A stretch of 64,000 bases of DNA from Anas platyrhynchos (Eukaryota; Chordata; Aves; Anseriformes; Anatidae): positions 37,625,001-37,689,000 of the forward strand of contig NC_092587.1 of the NCBI RefSeq assembly GCF_047663525.1, written 5' to 3'. This document shows positions 1 through 15,093 of the stretch, in pieces. The notes below the pieces were generated by a model. It ran no database searches and had not been told where the DNA came from. It saw only the letters and a program-made list of their open reading frames with translations. Every line of letters begins with the position of its first letter. Position 1 is the stretch's first letter. The translations under genes were made by a program, and so were the position numbers.

Positions 1-1393
1 TGGTTTTAAAATAATTTTATATCAAAGTAAAAAGTAGCTTAATACTGTTAGTTGCGTGGAACTTAAAAAGGAACCAAACCTTTCTGAGAATTTGATTTGT
101 GCCAATACCGTATCCATTTAGCATTTTCTGCGAGCTCTTCATTGGTGACGTTAAAATAAATGGATAGCAGTTATGCCGCAGCCTGTCCCCTGTTGTGCCT
201 CCCCCTCCAAGGACATAAATATCTCGTCTTGCCCTGGGGCTCAGCCTAAGGCAGGTTTTCATTGTTTGAGTCCCAGTTTAAATATTTGTAAGTTTTAGGG
301 CTCACAAATACAAGCATGTAAAAAGCTAATTGACAAGCAGTTGATAAATCAAGTTGCATGTTCACGTGTCACCTCTGAGAGCTTCCAGTACTCTCACCTA
401 GTGATGTGCAAAGAGGAGCACATTTTTGAGTTACTCTTTATTTATTTAGACTCTGGTTCATGTAAGACTTTGCTGGATGTTTTGACTTCTCGCTGAACTC
501 CAGGTGACAAAACTTAACAAGGGATGTAGGAAAAGTAAGGTGCAACTTAAGCATATGCCAGTCATTCTGAAACTCACTGCTCATAAACCCTCCCTCGGGA
601 ATGAAGGCGAGCCAGATTACAGGTGACTTCTTCATAGTCTGGAGTAGAAAGATGTCAGAGGAGGAGGAAACATAGAGTTCTCAAAATATTCCAAGCAAAT
701 AAGCATATTTGAAGTAAGACATATTTTCTAATCCTGCTGTCAGATGGCTGAAAGAGGCAGAGTGCATTTTTTCATGTTGCTTTCCAACGCCCTACATAAA
801 AGTTTGTGACCTAGATGTGTTGGTTTTTCTCTTCTAGTGGAGTTATGCAAGTTAACATGGCTTTTGTTGTTGATAATTAGCTAAAATTATTAGGGGGGAT
901 GGGGAAGAGACAGCCACTGTTCATTCTTTCATGGAAGGAAAATCTTCAGCTCTCTTCTGTCATTCGGGGGTATTCAGCTCTAGGTTCTCCTCCATCATTA
1001 GTGTGCAGAAATGCTGCTTTCAGATTGTCAAAAATTGGACACAGCCCAGGAGCTGAAAAGAATGTAAACTTTTGTGTAATGAATTATATGAAACTTCCCT
1101 GTCAGCTAAGGAGGAGTAAGTGAAATACCGTACTAATGAGGTTTTTAAGTAGTTAGATTTTAGATTTGTTGCATGTGAAACGTTATCTCTCAAGTGTGCC
1201 GTACCCGGGAAGCGTAGCTTCAGAAACGTGTTTCTATTCTTCACTTCAGAACAGAAAGCAAAATAAAAAAAGATTGCTTGAGAAGATGGAATAATAAAGT
1301 CAAATGGTTCGTGATGAACGGTAGAAGTATTTTTGTATATTACCTCAAATAGTAAACATTGTGAGTCAGCTGTTAGTGATTTGAAAATTTACT

Positions 1394-1437
1394 TTATATA
1401 TATAATTATATACATGCTTTATAATAATAATAATAAA
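1394..1437. repeat. TA-rich and (ATA)n simple repeat
   Basis: ATATATATATAATTATATAC followed by a short ATAATAATAATAATA run. Confidence 0.75.
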
Positions 1438-4400
1438 TATATCCATACTCTGTGTGGATAAATTCTAATACCAAACAGAATTTTCGTGAGGTCAGATCGT
1501 TGGTTACCTATCATTATGAATGGGCTCTTTTGAGGTGGGTGATTTCATGAATTATTTGTAACTTCAGGGATATTATACAAAGAAGCACTTAAAAATAAGA
1601 TGAGAAAGAATAAGGGGGTGTCTTCTTCAGCAGGAGCCTGTGTTTGTAAATGGAACATAACTAAAACTGTCACCCAAATGTTTGATGTTGAATTTGGTAT
1701 GTAAAAGCTAAGCTCTTGCCAAGTTCCTCACAGGCTAACCCTCAAAACAGACTGTATTTAAATTTTCTTTGGGTTTCAAATCTGCATTTGTGAATATATC
1801 GCTTTATGCTACTGGTGAGACTAAAAATGTGGAATAGAGATTTGGTCAAAATCTTGGAAGCCGAGATGGCTTTGCTCTGTGCTAAAATCCCAGCACATTT
1901 TCTTTTCAAGCTGAGATGAGGAGAAGCAAGCTCCATAAGCAGATGAATCTTTAGGGTGTGCAATTTGGGACTTACGAGTTATGCTTTTAAAGTTATTTTT
2001 ATAGAAATTCAATTTTTTTTATAGACATTTAAACTTTTGTGCTGGTGCAGATAGAAAGCGGGTAAGTAGATCATTCACACTCCCCTCTAAGTGTGTTTTT
2101 AAGTTTGAATGGCAGGATTTTGTCCAGCTGCTCCACAGTTGGGTGAAGTGTTAATAGTTAAACTGGATGTCAGCACTTCTCTTTTATTTTAACTCAGAAG
2201 TAGTGACAGCATAGCTCGAAGCAGCCGGTGCGCTTTTTTTCTTCTGTTTGCTTTGCACAGCCATCATGTACACAGATGATCAAGCTGTTTGTAAATCATT
2301 TTACAGTATGCCTTACAGATCTTTATTCCCTTGCTTTAAAAGGCAAAAATCTTGCTGTGAACTGCAGCAATTAGCAGCTGGTTTGAGCGTCAGTGGTTCG
2401 CTGTTTGTCCCCTGAGTAAGGTAGGGCTGGCACCTCCTGAGGTTAGGGAATTTATACATCAGCTGCTTCCCAGAACTTCATTTTGGTTCCAGGAAAAGTG
2501 TAAATGCTTCCCTATAACAGTGTGTGATGATGTGTCGGTCAGCCTGCACCTTATGTTATGAATTATACTTTGGCGTTTTGTGGTGCTCTGGACATTTTGT
2601 GCAGATTCTGTGTTATTTATACATATATCTTAGTGCTTCTTGGGATCTTTAACCAACTAAGCTACTGTTGGTCCAAAAGATGTGTTTCATCCAAGGTGAT
2701 ATGTCGCTATTAATGGTATAAATCTGTAGTAGTGACGTGACATTGCACAGGGAAAACTTGTCAAAAGTGTCATCTCTGGTGGTTCTCAGAGAAACTCTGA
2801 AATGAGTGCTGAGGATCCTGTGATTGCTGCTCGTTCCCTGGGCTATCCGGTGGCCAGTAGGAAAGTCCAGATGTCCCAGAGATACTCTTCAGGGTGACTT
2901 CATTGCATTTGATCAAGATCCTGGCGAAGTAATTAATTGTTATAGAAGAGGTTCTGGGATGTGCTAAGGGCTGGTCAGTAACAGCTCGTGTGGGGACAGG
3001 CGTATAGCTGAGTTGCTTCTGGTCGGAGATCCAGTGCCGTACCTAAAGCACACCCGGGGCTTGTCTGTAGGGCAGGGCAAGTGCCATATGAATTACAGCC
3101 TACCTCTGAGAGCCTAAACAACAAGAATTAGCACAGTGGATTGGTGCAAATTCATACTGAAATAACGTGCTAGTCAAGCTTACTGGGTATTTTGAGTTGT
3201 TAAATTATTAATGTGCTTTCTTGCAGTTCTTTCCATCGTTACAGACTGTTAGTCAAGTGGACAGTGGCCCGTCACACTCCTGAACAGAACCCTGGAGGCA
3301 GGAAAAGCAGATAACATTATGGACAAAGAAGTTGAATGTACTTTGGTGGTGCTGGGTGTGAAGAGGTATTGGAACGGGCGATTTGAAAGGGAAGGGTGGG
3401 TTTCTTTGGGAGGGCAGACGGGTACCCTGTGAGAGGCCTGGGACTGCCCTTTGGAAGCATCGTTCCTCTTGCTGCTGCCGCAGTACGGTGGTGAGGCACG
3501 GGCAGGGATGCTCTGGAGCTTAGCCTGAGGGGAAGCGAAGAAGAAACCAGGGAACTCGATGAAGTCAAGGGAGGAAACTTCAGAGAAGAGGAGGAATCAT
3601 TTAAAAGGAAAATCAGAGTTAGTGTGATGGAGCAGAGGGTACACAGGCAGATTGTGAATTAAATTAAAACACAATTTGTAAAGGTTGCTAGTTTACTTCT
3701 ACCTCCTGTTCCTTAAAATGCTAAGCTTCTGAAGTGAACATTTTGTATTTCACCTACATCTTCCTGATTGCAGATAACATAATGAGTGTTCCTTCTGCAC
3801 AGTTCCAAATGATCCATCTGTCCTGAAAGATGTGTCTAGAAACTGGTTATGGCCTACAGGAATTCATATATATTTTGGGTGATAACAAAGGTGCTCGATC
3901 AGCTTCTGCCCTTATATCTGGGAGTGCAATTTGAAATAAGGGAAACTTGGTCACAGAAAGAGGTACATCAGAAAACATAACCTGGCGTGCCGTGAGGAGT
4001 TAGGTACTGAAGGACAAGCTTCCTCCATTTGCAAGTTTTGGGTTGAGAGTTACGTTTAGCAGCTATTTATAAACTTAAGTTTTTTACTACCTACAGTGAG
4101 GCAAACTGTTTGAATTAACAGGGGCTTTAAAACACAAAATGTAACTTTGCTCCATGCTACAGAAGGGACTTGGTTGCTTTAGAGCAGCTGCACACTAGAA
4201 TTAATCTTTCCCTCCTCATTTCTTGTGAACTGAAATTCTCAGGTTCTGCTTCTTCCTTCCAGTCTTGTAAATAAGCTAAAATCTTGGTGACCCTCCTGTC
4301 GATGAGGAATTAGTCGCTGTTTCTGCTGTAGTAGCAGATTTGCATCAGCGTGCAGCACTGGGCAGGTTTCAGAGTTTGACACGAGCCCTGCTTGCAGCAC

Positions 4401-4544
4401 ACCACAGGCTTCCAGCTGCTGGCACAGCAGAAGCGGGGGATGAATGTGCTCTGGCTGTGGTTCCGTGCTATATTATTTAAAAGTTTTCCAACTGTTTGTT
4501 TTCCCTTCTGCACTACGTTTTGCTGCCTTCTCACTTGTGATGTT

Positions 4545-4580
4545 ATGCATACATACGTTGCATACATACATATATATATG
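4545..4580. repeat. CATA/TA simple repeat
   Basis: Repeated CATA units, interrupted once (CGTTG), followed by TATATATATA. Confidence 0.75.
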
Positions 4581-6739
4581 GTAACTTCAGTGACCTAAAT
4601 TACAAGTCCTCTTGCCATGCAAAGAAACATCAGTATACACACTCTGCATAATGTTCTTGCTTCTCTAGCTATTTTCCGGGTACTTGTTAAGAAGTATTTA
4701 TTTCTAAATTGAAAAAGATCATTTTCTCTTACTGTAGTTTGTGGGGTAACGTACAGAAATAGATTGGCACTTTCAGCTAGTCAAGGTAAATGAGCTGGTT
4801 ATTTGAAGGGGCCTGGAGATGTCAGGTTCACGATGTTTGAAACACTAAGGATTAAATATTTTTTGTGAAGTCATACACCAGTATAAAAGCACATATTAAC
4901 TTTAGAATAAGCCAATTATGAGTGATCAGATCACAGAAAATTCATCTGATTCAGATGCAGAACCAGACCTGTGGAAACCTGGGGTGTTCAACAGACGTGA
5001 GCAGTGTAAAGGTTGGTGGGGTTGAACTCAATATTGTGTATTGAACAATAATGTATAGGAGCTGGGCAAGATGAGGTATTGGAAGAGCCCAGGGGATCGA
5101 ATGCGACCTGATAAGGGACTGGGAATCAGCAGGAAGAAACTTGAATGTTGGAATATTCTATATTTGGGGGCTGATTGACTTAGGTTAGCCTGTGTAATAC
5201 CATCTATTACGTATGAAGTTTGAATTGTAGTGTTTTACTGTCTTAGCAGTAGCTAATGATGGTGTTTCTTAGCTCTAAACTACTTTCAATATTTCCACAG
5301 TATTATGTGGGGATAAGTACCTACTGTGATCTGGTTTGGGGAGAGTCGTCTAGTGTAAATGGATAGAATACCTGGATTCAAGTGCATTGCACTTAACATG
5401 ATTATTTCACACTGCTTCTGTGGCTCTAACATTTCTTTAGTTCCTTTCTAGTTCTCTTAGGAAATAATGCAGCTTTTGCGGAGTCTGTTGTTGGCTTGCA
5501 GTTTCTGTAACGTATTGCTGTTGACTAATTCAGTTATTGCTGGATGTAATGTGTTGCTTTGACAGAAGCGTTTTGTTTGCTTGTGCAGCCTGACACACAC
5601 GTTCTCATTTGCTTTTGAATTTTCTATATTAACTGCAAAAGTACAGAGAGAAAGAATAGGAGTCATGGTTTATCTTGGAATACCCAAACTTGCTTTGGAG
5701 CAGTATTGCCAAAGGCTATTACGCTTCGCGATTATTATGTTTATGAAGTTGTTGTATTTTCTCAAACCACAATTCTTGTAAAAGGATAATTAAGTTAAAA
5801 CTTGGGCTATTCTTTGCAGATTCTGTGTCAGTGCCAAAATATTTTCAAACAATACTTAGTTATCATTTCAAAGATATCCTTTTAACTTGAAATACTAAGT
5901 AGTATAATAAGCTCTTAAAACATACAACTGTCCCTCTAGTTTACTGAATATTAATTTTAAGGTGAAAGGAGGCAATTTATCTTCTGCTGCCATGAGAAAT
6001 CAGATAGACTTGATTACCAGGGTGAAATGGGATAATTAATGTGAAGGCTTAAAGCTTATGTTCTTACTCTAAATTCATCTTTGTGCTGCAGATCAGTTGG
6101 GAAGGGGGACAGAAATCTTGCCATCTGCAGCTGTTGGTAAGGAGTCCTCAGGTTTAGCAAATCCCAAACTTTCAAAGGTTTCATGCTGTGTATTTATGTG
6201 AAATACAACTTACTGATGGTTAATCAGTTGGTTAATAGTTGGTTAATGCTTGGGCTGGAGTTTGGAAGGATGCTTGACACCACTAGATGACTTGTTTTTT
6301 GCAAAATGTTGGGAGTGACTTCTGTCAGCCAAATGAGATGGCTTAAATCTCAGAAGTTTATTCTTAATCTGTACACTCAAGTGAAGTTTTATGGCCTTGT
6401 TTTGTAGGAGTAACAGGATTTCATTTTGTTTTATTTTTTTTAAACAGAATCTGTGCTGGCTAAATGGTTGCCATTCCTGTTCCTAAATATTTAGGAACTT
6501 TTGAAGCTGTATTTCTGCAGATTTTCTCATGCTTCTACTGCTATGGGAATGGAAGTTCAAAATTGCACTGCCAGAAGTTGCAGAATGCCAGCTTGGATAA
6601 GTCTAGATTTGAGAGTCTTACCAATTACTATTCTGGATCCTGAAACTCAAATATACCTTATTTTCCCCAACGTTTAAACAGAATTCAGTAGTTGCTTGAA
6701 ATTGCACTTTGCATAGATAACTGTAGCTTTATATGTACT

Positions 6740-6767
6740 TATATATATAATATATATAAATATATAA
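6740..6767. repeat. TA-rich simple repeat
   Basis: TATATATATAATATATATAA, imperfect dinucleotide run. Confidence 0.75.
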
Positions 6768-8500
6768 GCTGAAAGGAAGCAGTTCAGAGGCTACAGCCTG
6801 TTATCTTCTTCCTTAGGTGTTCTACAGGTTTCTGTAAAAGTGAAATCCTGGTATTTTAGCAGATCCCTGTAATACCTCTTTACGTTGTAATGAAGCTGTG
6901 CTTTCACAGCCACTTTAAAATGGGCAAGCAGAGAATGGCAGTTTTTAAAAATAATGATTTATTTTGGCATTTTTGGGGGGGGCTTCAGTGTCAACATAAA
7001 TATGAGCAGTGAGTTAAGTGGGATAGATATGTAAATATTAGTACAGAGTCATTTGGACACTGATTTCACTAGAGTAGTAAGAAATTATTAATATTATTTT
7101 ATTTTTTTCTGGGGAAGCAAGCAGGGGTTGGCAGTGTAGAAGTTGATGCAGTAGCCCAATATTTAATATGCAAATTTAACGTGGCCTTTAGTGAGTGCTA
7201 GGCAATTGTTTTGTTTAGCAATATTCACTCTGTTCTGGCTTTTTTTTAAAGGTGTGCAGTGGTCTTAGTTGTTCCCTTTATGTAGCTAATAGCAAATGTT
7301 CTGGTTAAGGTGCATGGGTACTGCTACTAATAGAAATGAGGTATGAATAGAGTACAGCAGAATTTCTTCTGTAAACTGGAGTTTTTGACATCCTTCTCCT
7401 CACCGTCCAGTCACTCCTATACCACGTGTATGTAGATGTGGCTACTGGGATGTGGTTAAGGTAATGTGGCTTTTTAAATTGTAAAGTAGGATATTGAAGA
7501 AAAACTTTCAACTTTTAAAAGGTTTGTGTTAATTTTGAGTATATGGGTAAAAGAGCTTTCAAATTCCAACTGTCTTGAAAAAAGTCTGTAACATTAAAAT
7601 CTTTGATATAAAACATGACCCTTATCAACATGACTATTTGCTTGTAGTAGAAGGAACACCTTTAACCTTATTGCTCCTTTTCAGTACAGATACTTGTTGC
7701 TACTGGTGTAAAACAGGCGTGCTTTTGGTGATTTTCAGCCTGCTCCTGTTCTGTCTGCCTATATTGGTGCTGTTGCCTCGATGTGCAGAACAATGTAAGA
7801 CTCAAAATTACCTGTGGGATTTCTTCTCGCTGTTAAGTTCAGATTGATGGATCGATTATTAAGCAAAACTGGAATTCTTAATGCTGACTTGTAGGTTTAC
7901 TAAGGGGTGATCTTGGATGAAGAATTTCTCAGGAATTTTGTTCCTCTGTTCTCCCCAGAAATGTCCTGCCTGTCCCTGTAGCTTGAAGACAACAGAAACC
8001 ACATGGTTTGCACAGGATCACTGGACAAGCTTGTGATGTTAATCACATGTTACAACATCTGTTCTGCCATTCATGTTGCTCTTTTTTCCTGAATCAATTA
8101 GAGAAGCCAGAACAATTAAAGATAAACACTTGGAATTTGAACGCATCAGTTTCTGATCATTGAAGATGCAGCTTAAGATTGGAAAATAGATACAAGTAGT
8201 AATTGCACCCTTTAATGGTTTGTAATTATTTGGATATTATTCTACATATATAGATAGGTAAATTTATATGGGAAAGCGTTCACAGAGTATAATATAGATA
8301 CTTGTGCTATTGTTAATTTGTTTGACTGTTTTGGGTGGTGTTTTTTTCCTTCCCTCCCCACCCCCTTCTTGTGAAATGATAATCTTTGTGGTAGTTCTCA
8401 CAGATCTGATACAAATCATACTTCAACCCTATTTTCAGCCCCCTCCACCACAGCAAAGAGATGGTATTAGTGGATCCAATGCTATATTTGTGTTTTACAA

Positions 8501-11500
8501 GATCCACGTGTAAAATCCACCTTGCTTGAAGCCAGCTGCGCTGGGAACCTGGGTTTTCTCTGTAGGCAGCGCACTGGAAGGGGGAAGCAGGAGTGCTCAG
8601 GAGCTGGTGGTGCCCACATTACCATCCTGCTGGGTGCAAGTGGTCAGCTTTTGCCAGTTTGCTGGGTGACTTCAGCAGAGACTGGTCTTTTTTGCGTCAG
8701 AAACCAGCAAATTGGATAATTCTGGTGTTTTGTGGCTAGGTAACTAATGGATGCTTCAGCCCAGCTGACCACCAGAGCTCTATGCACCAGCTCAGCATGC
8801 TTCCTGGTGTGTCTCCAAAACTACAAGCTCGTTGGGCTGCTAGGGCAGGTCTTTGGCCATTAGTTTTTACTTCCTTGACCCTTTTAGTATTGCAGACCGT
8901 TTACACTGGAGGCTTAAGAAAAGGAGTGGGTTTGGTGGTGCTGCGTGCTGACGGTACACAAGGCACAGCTGCAGCTCCCCGGGAGGCTTTGTCTGGGTCA
9001 AGTTTTGTCTTTGTCTAGTTTGCTGGGAGGTTGAATGCTTGGCTTTTTCTCAGCCCGTACACATCAAGCTGTGTGTTTGATGTCCTTACAGCTGTGGCTT
9101 AGAACGGTTACGTGGAGCAAGGTATGAGGTAAAACCTCTGTTCAAGTACAGAACTACAGGTAAGATTTCATAACTGCCTACACTGAAATTAAGGTGAAGT
9201 TAACGGAGGCTGTAAGGGAGAGAAAGGGCCAAATCAGTGCAGGAAGGATGGTCGGTGGGCTCTGTGGAGAGTTTTCCAGGCTTCCTGGAGCCCAGAGGCC
9301 CTGGCCATGGTTGCTGCTGTCCCTGTCACCATGGGTGGTGGTGGTGTGGTCACCCAGCAGAGGAATCAGCAGTGGGAGGATGGATGCTCTGTAACTCACA
9401 TCAGTCTTACATGCAACAGGGTGATATGATAAAATGTACACCTCAGGAGGGATATATTCTATTTTATCATCATCAAGTCTGACTGTAGTTTTTACTCTAA
9501 AATTGCTTCTAAATACCTTTGAATATTGAAGAAAGGTTTGCTCTTTTGTTCTGTTTTTGCTTGGTAATGCCAGCATTTGTTGTTAGCTGCACGTTGCTTG
9601 AGGGCGGGAGGAGCCTGGTCTGATCCCTTTTTGTTCAGACAAACCATTACATCTCACCCATTTACTCTTGAATTGAAACCAGTTAACTTTCTACCTAAAT
9701 AATGTACTCAGAAAGGTATCTGACCTTGGGTTTGGAGCTGCGCAGGAGATCAAAGCTCCACTAGTTTTCTTGTCAGTTTATTACAGACATTAATTACCAT
9801 CTATTTATTGTATGCTTAATTATTTGGCGTTTTTCATACTTAATGGCTTTTAAAAACAGATTTCTTACTCTCAAAGGTTCTATCAACTTATCTCCTCTTG
9901 AAGTGTAAATAATCTTTTTTTTTTTTTTCTTTCCATTTGACCAGTGATTTCTGGGTGCAAATATTTACTAAGCTCTAACTCCTAAATCCAGAAGTCCCAT
10001 CTTGATCCATCCGTAATGAACTCACCTGCTTAGGATGGGACAGCTCGGGGAGCCGGCAGTGTCCCACATCTCTTCTGAACACAGGAGCACACCTCAGCAG
10101 CCATTACCGTGTTTCTCCACAAAATATAACAGCGTGCAGGGGTCTCAGGTGGCAGTGGTCAGCCTCTCTACCTGAGTTTTGCATTTTTACCCAAATTGGC
10201 TAGTTCTTTTCTATGTAGATAAATTATTATATATATTTTTTTAATACTGTTTTAGCCCACTACCTTTGAAAGCTGATCTTTGAGGATGTGTAATCACCTT
10301 GTGGGCATGTGACAGATCTGGATTTGCCTCCAGAATTGTTACCCTGTGAACTTTTCTTAAGAGAAATTGTTTTCATTTCAAAAAGACAAGCAAACGTATT
10401 TCCCTGCTCTGAATAGCCCTTTGGAAACTCTGGCCCCGTACCTTGCCTATGGAAAGCCAACAAAATGCACCAAAAAAACTGGTTTGGGGTTTTGCTGCTT
10501 TGTTTGCATATTGTTCCCAGGGCTTTCCTGAGCACTTGCAATGTGTTGTAAGGAGTGAGAAGATCCTTAAAGTACTTTACAGGAGTTTGAATATCAACAA
10601 GAGTACAAATGATTTCCCTTAGTTAAAAGAAATACTCGTTAAGATGTGTAGTTCACTGCAGGAATGTTGGGAGGCTGGAGCAGAGAAATACAACAAGGGA
10701 AATCTTTGTATGGATGTTTTACTGCTTGGAGTTTTCACCTAGAGAGTACCTCTGGAAGGGAGTTAGCAATTCTGGAAGGGAGTCTGGAAGTCAATGAAAT
10801 ACCTGTTTGAATCGGTTTTTGCTTCCATTCACCTGTAGTGGAAGTCTAGTTTATGATGATGAATCTGAGAAATTAAAGTTAAAATACAAATCTAGTTCCT
10901 AGAATTGAATGAGTTATTTTCATTTCCATTCTTGTCAAAGTAAGTGCCAGCAGGCTTTATGGACTTTTTATTTAAATGTTTTTATGCCAAAATATTTTAC
11001 ATCCTGTTTTTTTTTTTTTAAACAACTCTGCTACTTTGTCAGAGACCCAAGGTTTCACCCACACAATCATGGTGCCGTAGATGTAAAAATCTGTGAATAA
11101 TTGGTTTTTATATCATGCTTTGGATGGGCTTCTGATCCCCTGAAGCAGCAAACTGGCTGTTTGAATTCAGTAAATAAAGTTACCTGTCACCTTCCAGAAA
11201 ATTGTCCTGTTGGGAGGGTGTCTGTTCTGCTTGGTGTGGCTGCTTTAAAATTAAACCGGGTCCCACGGATGGGTCAGAGCCGTGACTTTATTCATGTTCC
11301 CTGTTAAAAGACTGCCTCGATCTGAGTTCAGCTGTGTTCCCCTGGCTTTACGCTGACAGCTGGGTGTGATTTTTTATTTAATTGCAACACAGAGCAAGGT
11401 AACTACAAAGGTGTATCTGTGGGTGTAGTTCCAGGAGTGTCTCACATCCCTGGGGTGCTGTTGAGATAAGCAGTGCTCATGTGGCCAATCTGCTTGGGAA

Positions 11501-12260
11501 GCTGCTGCAGATTAAGAATAGCCCAGCAAGGAAAATGATCATTTTTAACCCAGGCTAGCTATCAGTGAAATATCCAGTGATGTATGGGAGTGGTGGGGAA
11601 CATTTCTAAGAAGCACAGCCTATGACAATGGAAATGTAGGTGTGTGAGTGGTTTTCTTACTAGTTTTTTGCTTGTGTTTCATTTCTCGGTAGCAGTAAAT
11701 GTCTTTCACTTACATTTAGTCAGAGATGAGGCACGCTGTAGCTGGAGGAGGGACATCAGGCACTCTATCTGTGGTCAGACTGTGCTAACGAAGCTGGGAC
11801 TTGGCCTGACGCTCCAGCTGAGCCCCGAGAGCAGCCAGCTATAGTCTTGCTCTCCCTGCACATTCCTGCCTCCTCTCTGTTTTGCCAGCCCTGTCACCAG
11901 GCCAGCAGGGAGGCAGCTCAGGAAGCTAAGCTGGCTGCAACACAACCTTCCAAAAATACGTTTCCAGCTGGCCTCGCTCCACGAAGCAGCTCAGCGTGGA
12001 GATGGGTGGGAGTTCGTGCTCACCTGTGGCTGGGGGCAGGCAGGGGAGCACATCGAGGCGCCTCTCGCTTGTACCATGCAGCCTCCTGCCTCCACAGGAC
12101 CAACCTCCTGGAGGGTGCCTGCGTGTTTCTGAGCAGCCCTGCCGTCCTTATCATCCTGCTGCCCCCGCTGCCTGCCTCTTAGTCCTGCCAAGGTTTGGCT
12201 GCTGCTGTTCCCTGTGCCCCCACGGCACCCCCAGTGCGCCCCATCTGTGTTAATGGTAAT
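8501..12260. other. Noncoding stretch with two GC-richer patches, no gene seen
   Basis: Patches at about 8520-9020 and 11840-12250 are richer in GC than their surroundings and hold open frames on both strands (up to 132 aa at 9178-9576 minus and 111 aa at 11847-12182 plus). None resembles a known protein, and the frames overlap antisense partners, which points to composition rather than coding. There are too few CpG dinucleotides for a classic island. Confidence 0.45.
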
Positions 12261-15093
12261 AATAATTAGCTCCATCCACTAATATTAGTATAAAGTACTG
12301 GGATCTTCAGCAGTCTCCAGAATGAATCTATTACAAGAGAAAACAGGCATGTAAGGTTCCCTCATAAAAAATAATAATCATCAAGCCAGCACCTACTTGT
12401 ACATAGACTATGTCATTGAATGAAGTTCTGCTCATTCAGGGAGGGTTGCAGCTGAGTCTTCATGTGTACTTCTGAAACCCAGTCCTGCTACAAACACCGC
12501 AATGAAAATGAGGAGCTACAAGCAGGTGGGAGCTGCCTGCAAAACATATCTTTATGTTGCAGTGAAGAAGAAGGATGTGACCACTGCATGGCAGTGCGTG
12601 CTGCACACATTCGGGTGTCGCAGTTGCTGATCACAAAACACGCATCTGCTATCAAGACAAGAATCCATAAAGATCCTTTTTTCTCCTTAAAAATCATCTC
12701 CCACTTGAGACAGAAGGTGATGATTTCAGTCTAACGTGATAAATACGATTTATATTCTTGATTTAAAGAATTATGGCTCTTCTGTATAATTGAAGGTACC
12801 AGGGCTTTTATAAATGTGTGGCACACAAAGTAGGGAGTTTAACCGTGAAATCCTTCCGCAGAAGTGATTCTCTAAAAGACATCTTCCAAGTGGAAGGAAT
12901 CTTAAGGAAGGTCTTGTTGAAATAAAATGGGACTTTTTTGGTGAGGGAGTCTTCATTTTAGTGTAAAATGCTGCTCTTCAAAACTGGCACCTTCACTGTA
13001 CAAATGGACTTTCAAACTACTAACTTGGGACTATAAAATGCCTGAGAAAGAACCTTCAGCAATGTTTTGAGTTCATTCTTAACACAAAGAAGAATTAAAT
13101 CAGATTTTTTTTCGATTTCCCACCAGCTCAGATCACCTCACTCTTCCACCTGATATAGTTGAAAATAAAGATCTTTTTTTTTCCCCATGACAGCTTTCTA
13201 AAATAATTATCTAAGTAGTAGCAAAGCATGAAGTCCACAACTGATGGTGTTGGGGGATTTTAAAGCATGGCTGGGTTTGCAAGAAATACGTACGTTCTTA
13301 CATTATAATCCAGTATTTTGAGAAGAAAGAGAGAGCAAATAGTTATTCAAGTTAACTTTAAGATGAAACTAGCAATTCACTGGAATTATTTTACAGCATT
13401 GATTAAAGGTATATTTTTAGGAATAACGGTGTAACAAAATTCAGTGCAAGATCCTATAGAAGGGCAAGATGATGCTCTTGTTTCCCCACGTCTAAATCAG
13501 TCGTCACTCATTCTCTGACAGATGTCATTTGCTTGTAGCCTCGTGTCCCCTCGCTCCACAAGCACCAAGACATGAGCCCAAGCAGGTTGGCCAGGATCCC
13601 CTGTGAGCAGCACAGGACAGGAAAAATCTGTCAAATCCTCGTGACACCTCAGGCATTCCTCTTGATTGCTGGTGACAAACTAATTTTTGGATAACCTCTT
13701 ATATCCTTCAGTGATCATCCAGTATTGTGGTGTGGCCATTTCAGTTTTCAGCTTCCATAAAATCCATAAGTTATAGGACAGGCAGCTGTTCCTTGTTCCT
13801 CCTTTTCAGTACAAGCTCAGCTTTTAATCCTTGTGCTGCTGTTTGTACTGGTGCTGAGGCACCAGCACACGGACATGCACGCTCAAATGCTCCCGTTTCC
13901 ATTCTTGTTGCCTATCGTTCTCATATTACTTTCACAGATCTTTACAGTCTTTGGGAGGTATTTGTGAAAAGTGGACAATTCAGTATGGAGTCTGTGGGCA
14001 GGTATGTTAATTCTCTGATAAAAGAAGATGCTGTGTGATGTTAAAATTGGACGGCAGTTGTCTCCAGTGGTGAAATACTCATCCAACACACAAACTAAGA
14101 AGCGCACTAAGATAATAAAGATTTTCAGTTTAATGGAAGATTGTTATCCAGTGTACTGGGAGATTACAGTCCAGTTTTTTTGGTAACTTCCACCTCAGAT
14201 AGGAAGAGAAAGTCTTTTTAGGGCCTGTATCAGTTAGGGTAGTTGGGAGTGTGTTAAATCCCTAACAAAGGAGTACTCAGAACTGATGAAGATGTTGTAA
14301 CAGGTGAAGAGCTATTTAATCGTGTGTGGATTGACAGAGATTCAGCAGCGAACAGAAGAGAAGGGTTGCTTGGATGCACAAATATGACCACGTTTGGGTT
14401 TTAGTTAAATCTGCTGGGGAGATCAGGATTTGAATCACTTGGTAGAGCTCAGCGCATGGTCAGGTAATGATGGTTCAAGAAATCAGCCGTGCTAGATGTA
14501 CGTGTGCTCATTCTCATTGCAAATGCAAAGAGAAAAAAACAACCTCCTTGCTTTTTGACATAGGTAGTTCAGTGGTAACGAGATTATGGATCTACGATCA
14601 TGGGTCTCGCTGCTCATCAGCTACTGGTGAAGCCTACGTAGCCCGGCTTTTCTGGAGAATGTCAATAGCTGTTGGTGATCTTCCCCTTGCACACCCTAAG
14701 CTGGGGTCAGAGGGGAGGGAGGTGGAGTTAAATGGCTGTTAAGAGTTCTTCCTTAAAGGGGGAAGGAAAAATGTATGAGAAGGACGTGAGGAGGCGAGTG
14801 AACTGCACTGAGAAACTCAGCAGTCTTCTTTCAAGTGTGATGAAAGGAATTTTCTGCAGCAGAGGGAGCAGCGATAAATCCAGATGACAAACAATTTTTA
14901 AAAGAACCCAGATTTAGTAACACCTTGTAAGGATGGGACTTCAAGTTTTCCAAGAAACAACAACAACAACAGAGCTATACAAGCAAAATGTGTGGGTAAC
15001 ACCAAGTTACTTTCATCCACATGCTAACAAATTTTTGATAACAGAAACCAGTGATTGGATAAGGAAGGACACAAGTCAATACATAGCAAAACA

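Larger units (their letters stand above)
1..8500. other. AT-rich noncoding stretch, no gene seen
   Basis: I read all frames and found only short open frames without domain-like composition. The stretch has TA- and ATA-rich simple repeats (about 1394-1437, 4545-4580, 6740-6767) and a small tandem of GGTTAAT-type units near 6218-6249. It is probably intron or 5' flank of FRS2, inferred from the absence of any other gene and from the upstream noncoding exon that FRS2 must have. Confidence 0.5.

Noticed and set aside
9178..9576. 132-codon minus-strand frame with overlapping plus-strand frames
   Set aside because: No family features, and both strands are open, so it is composition rather than coding.
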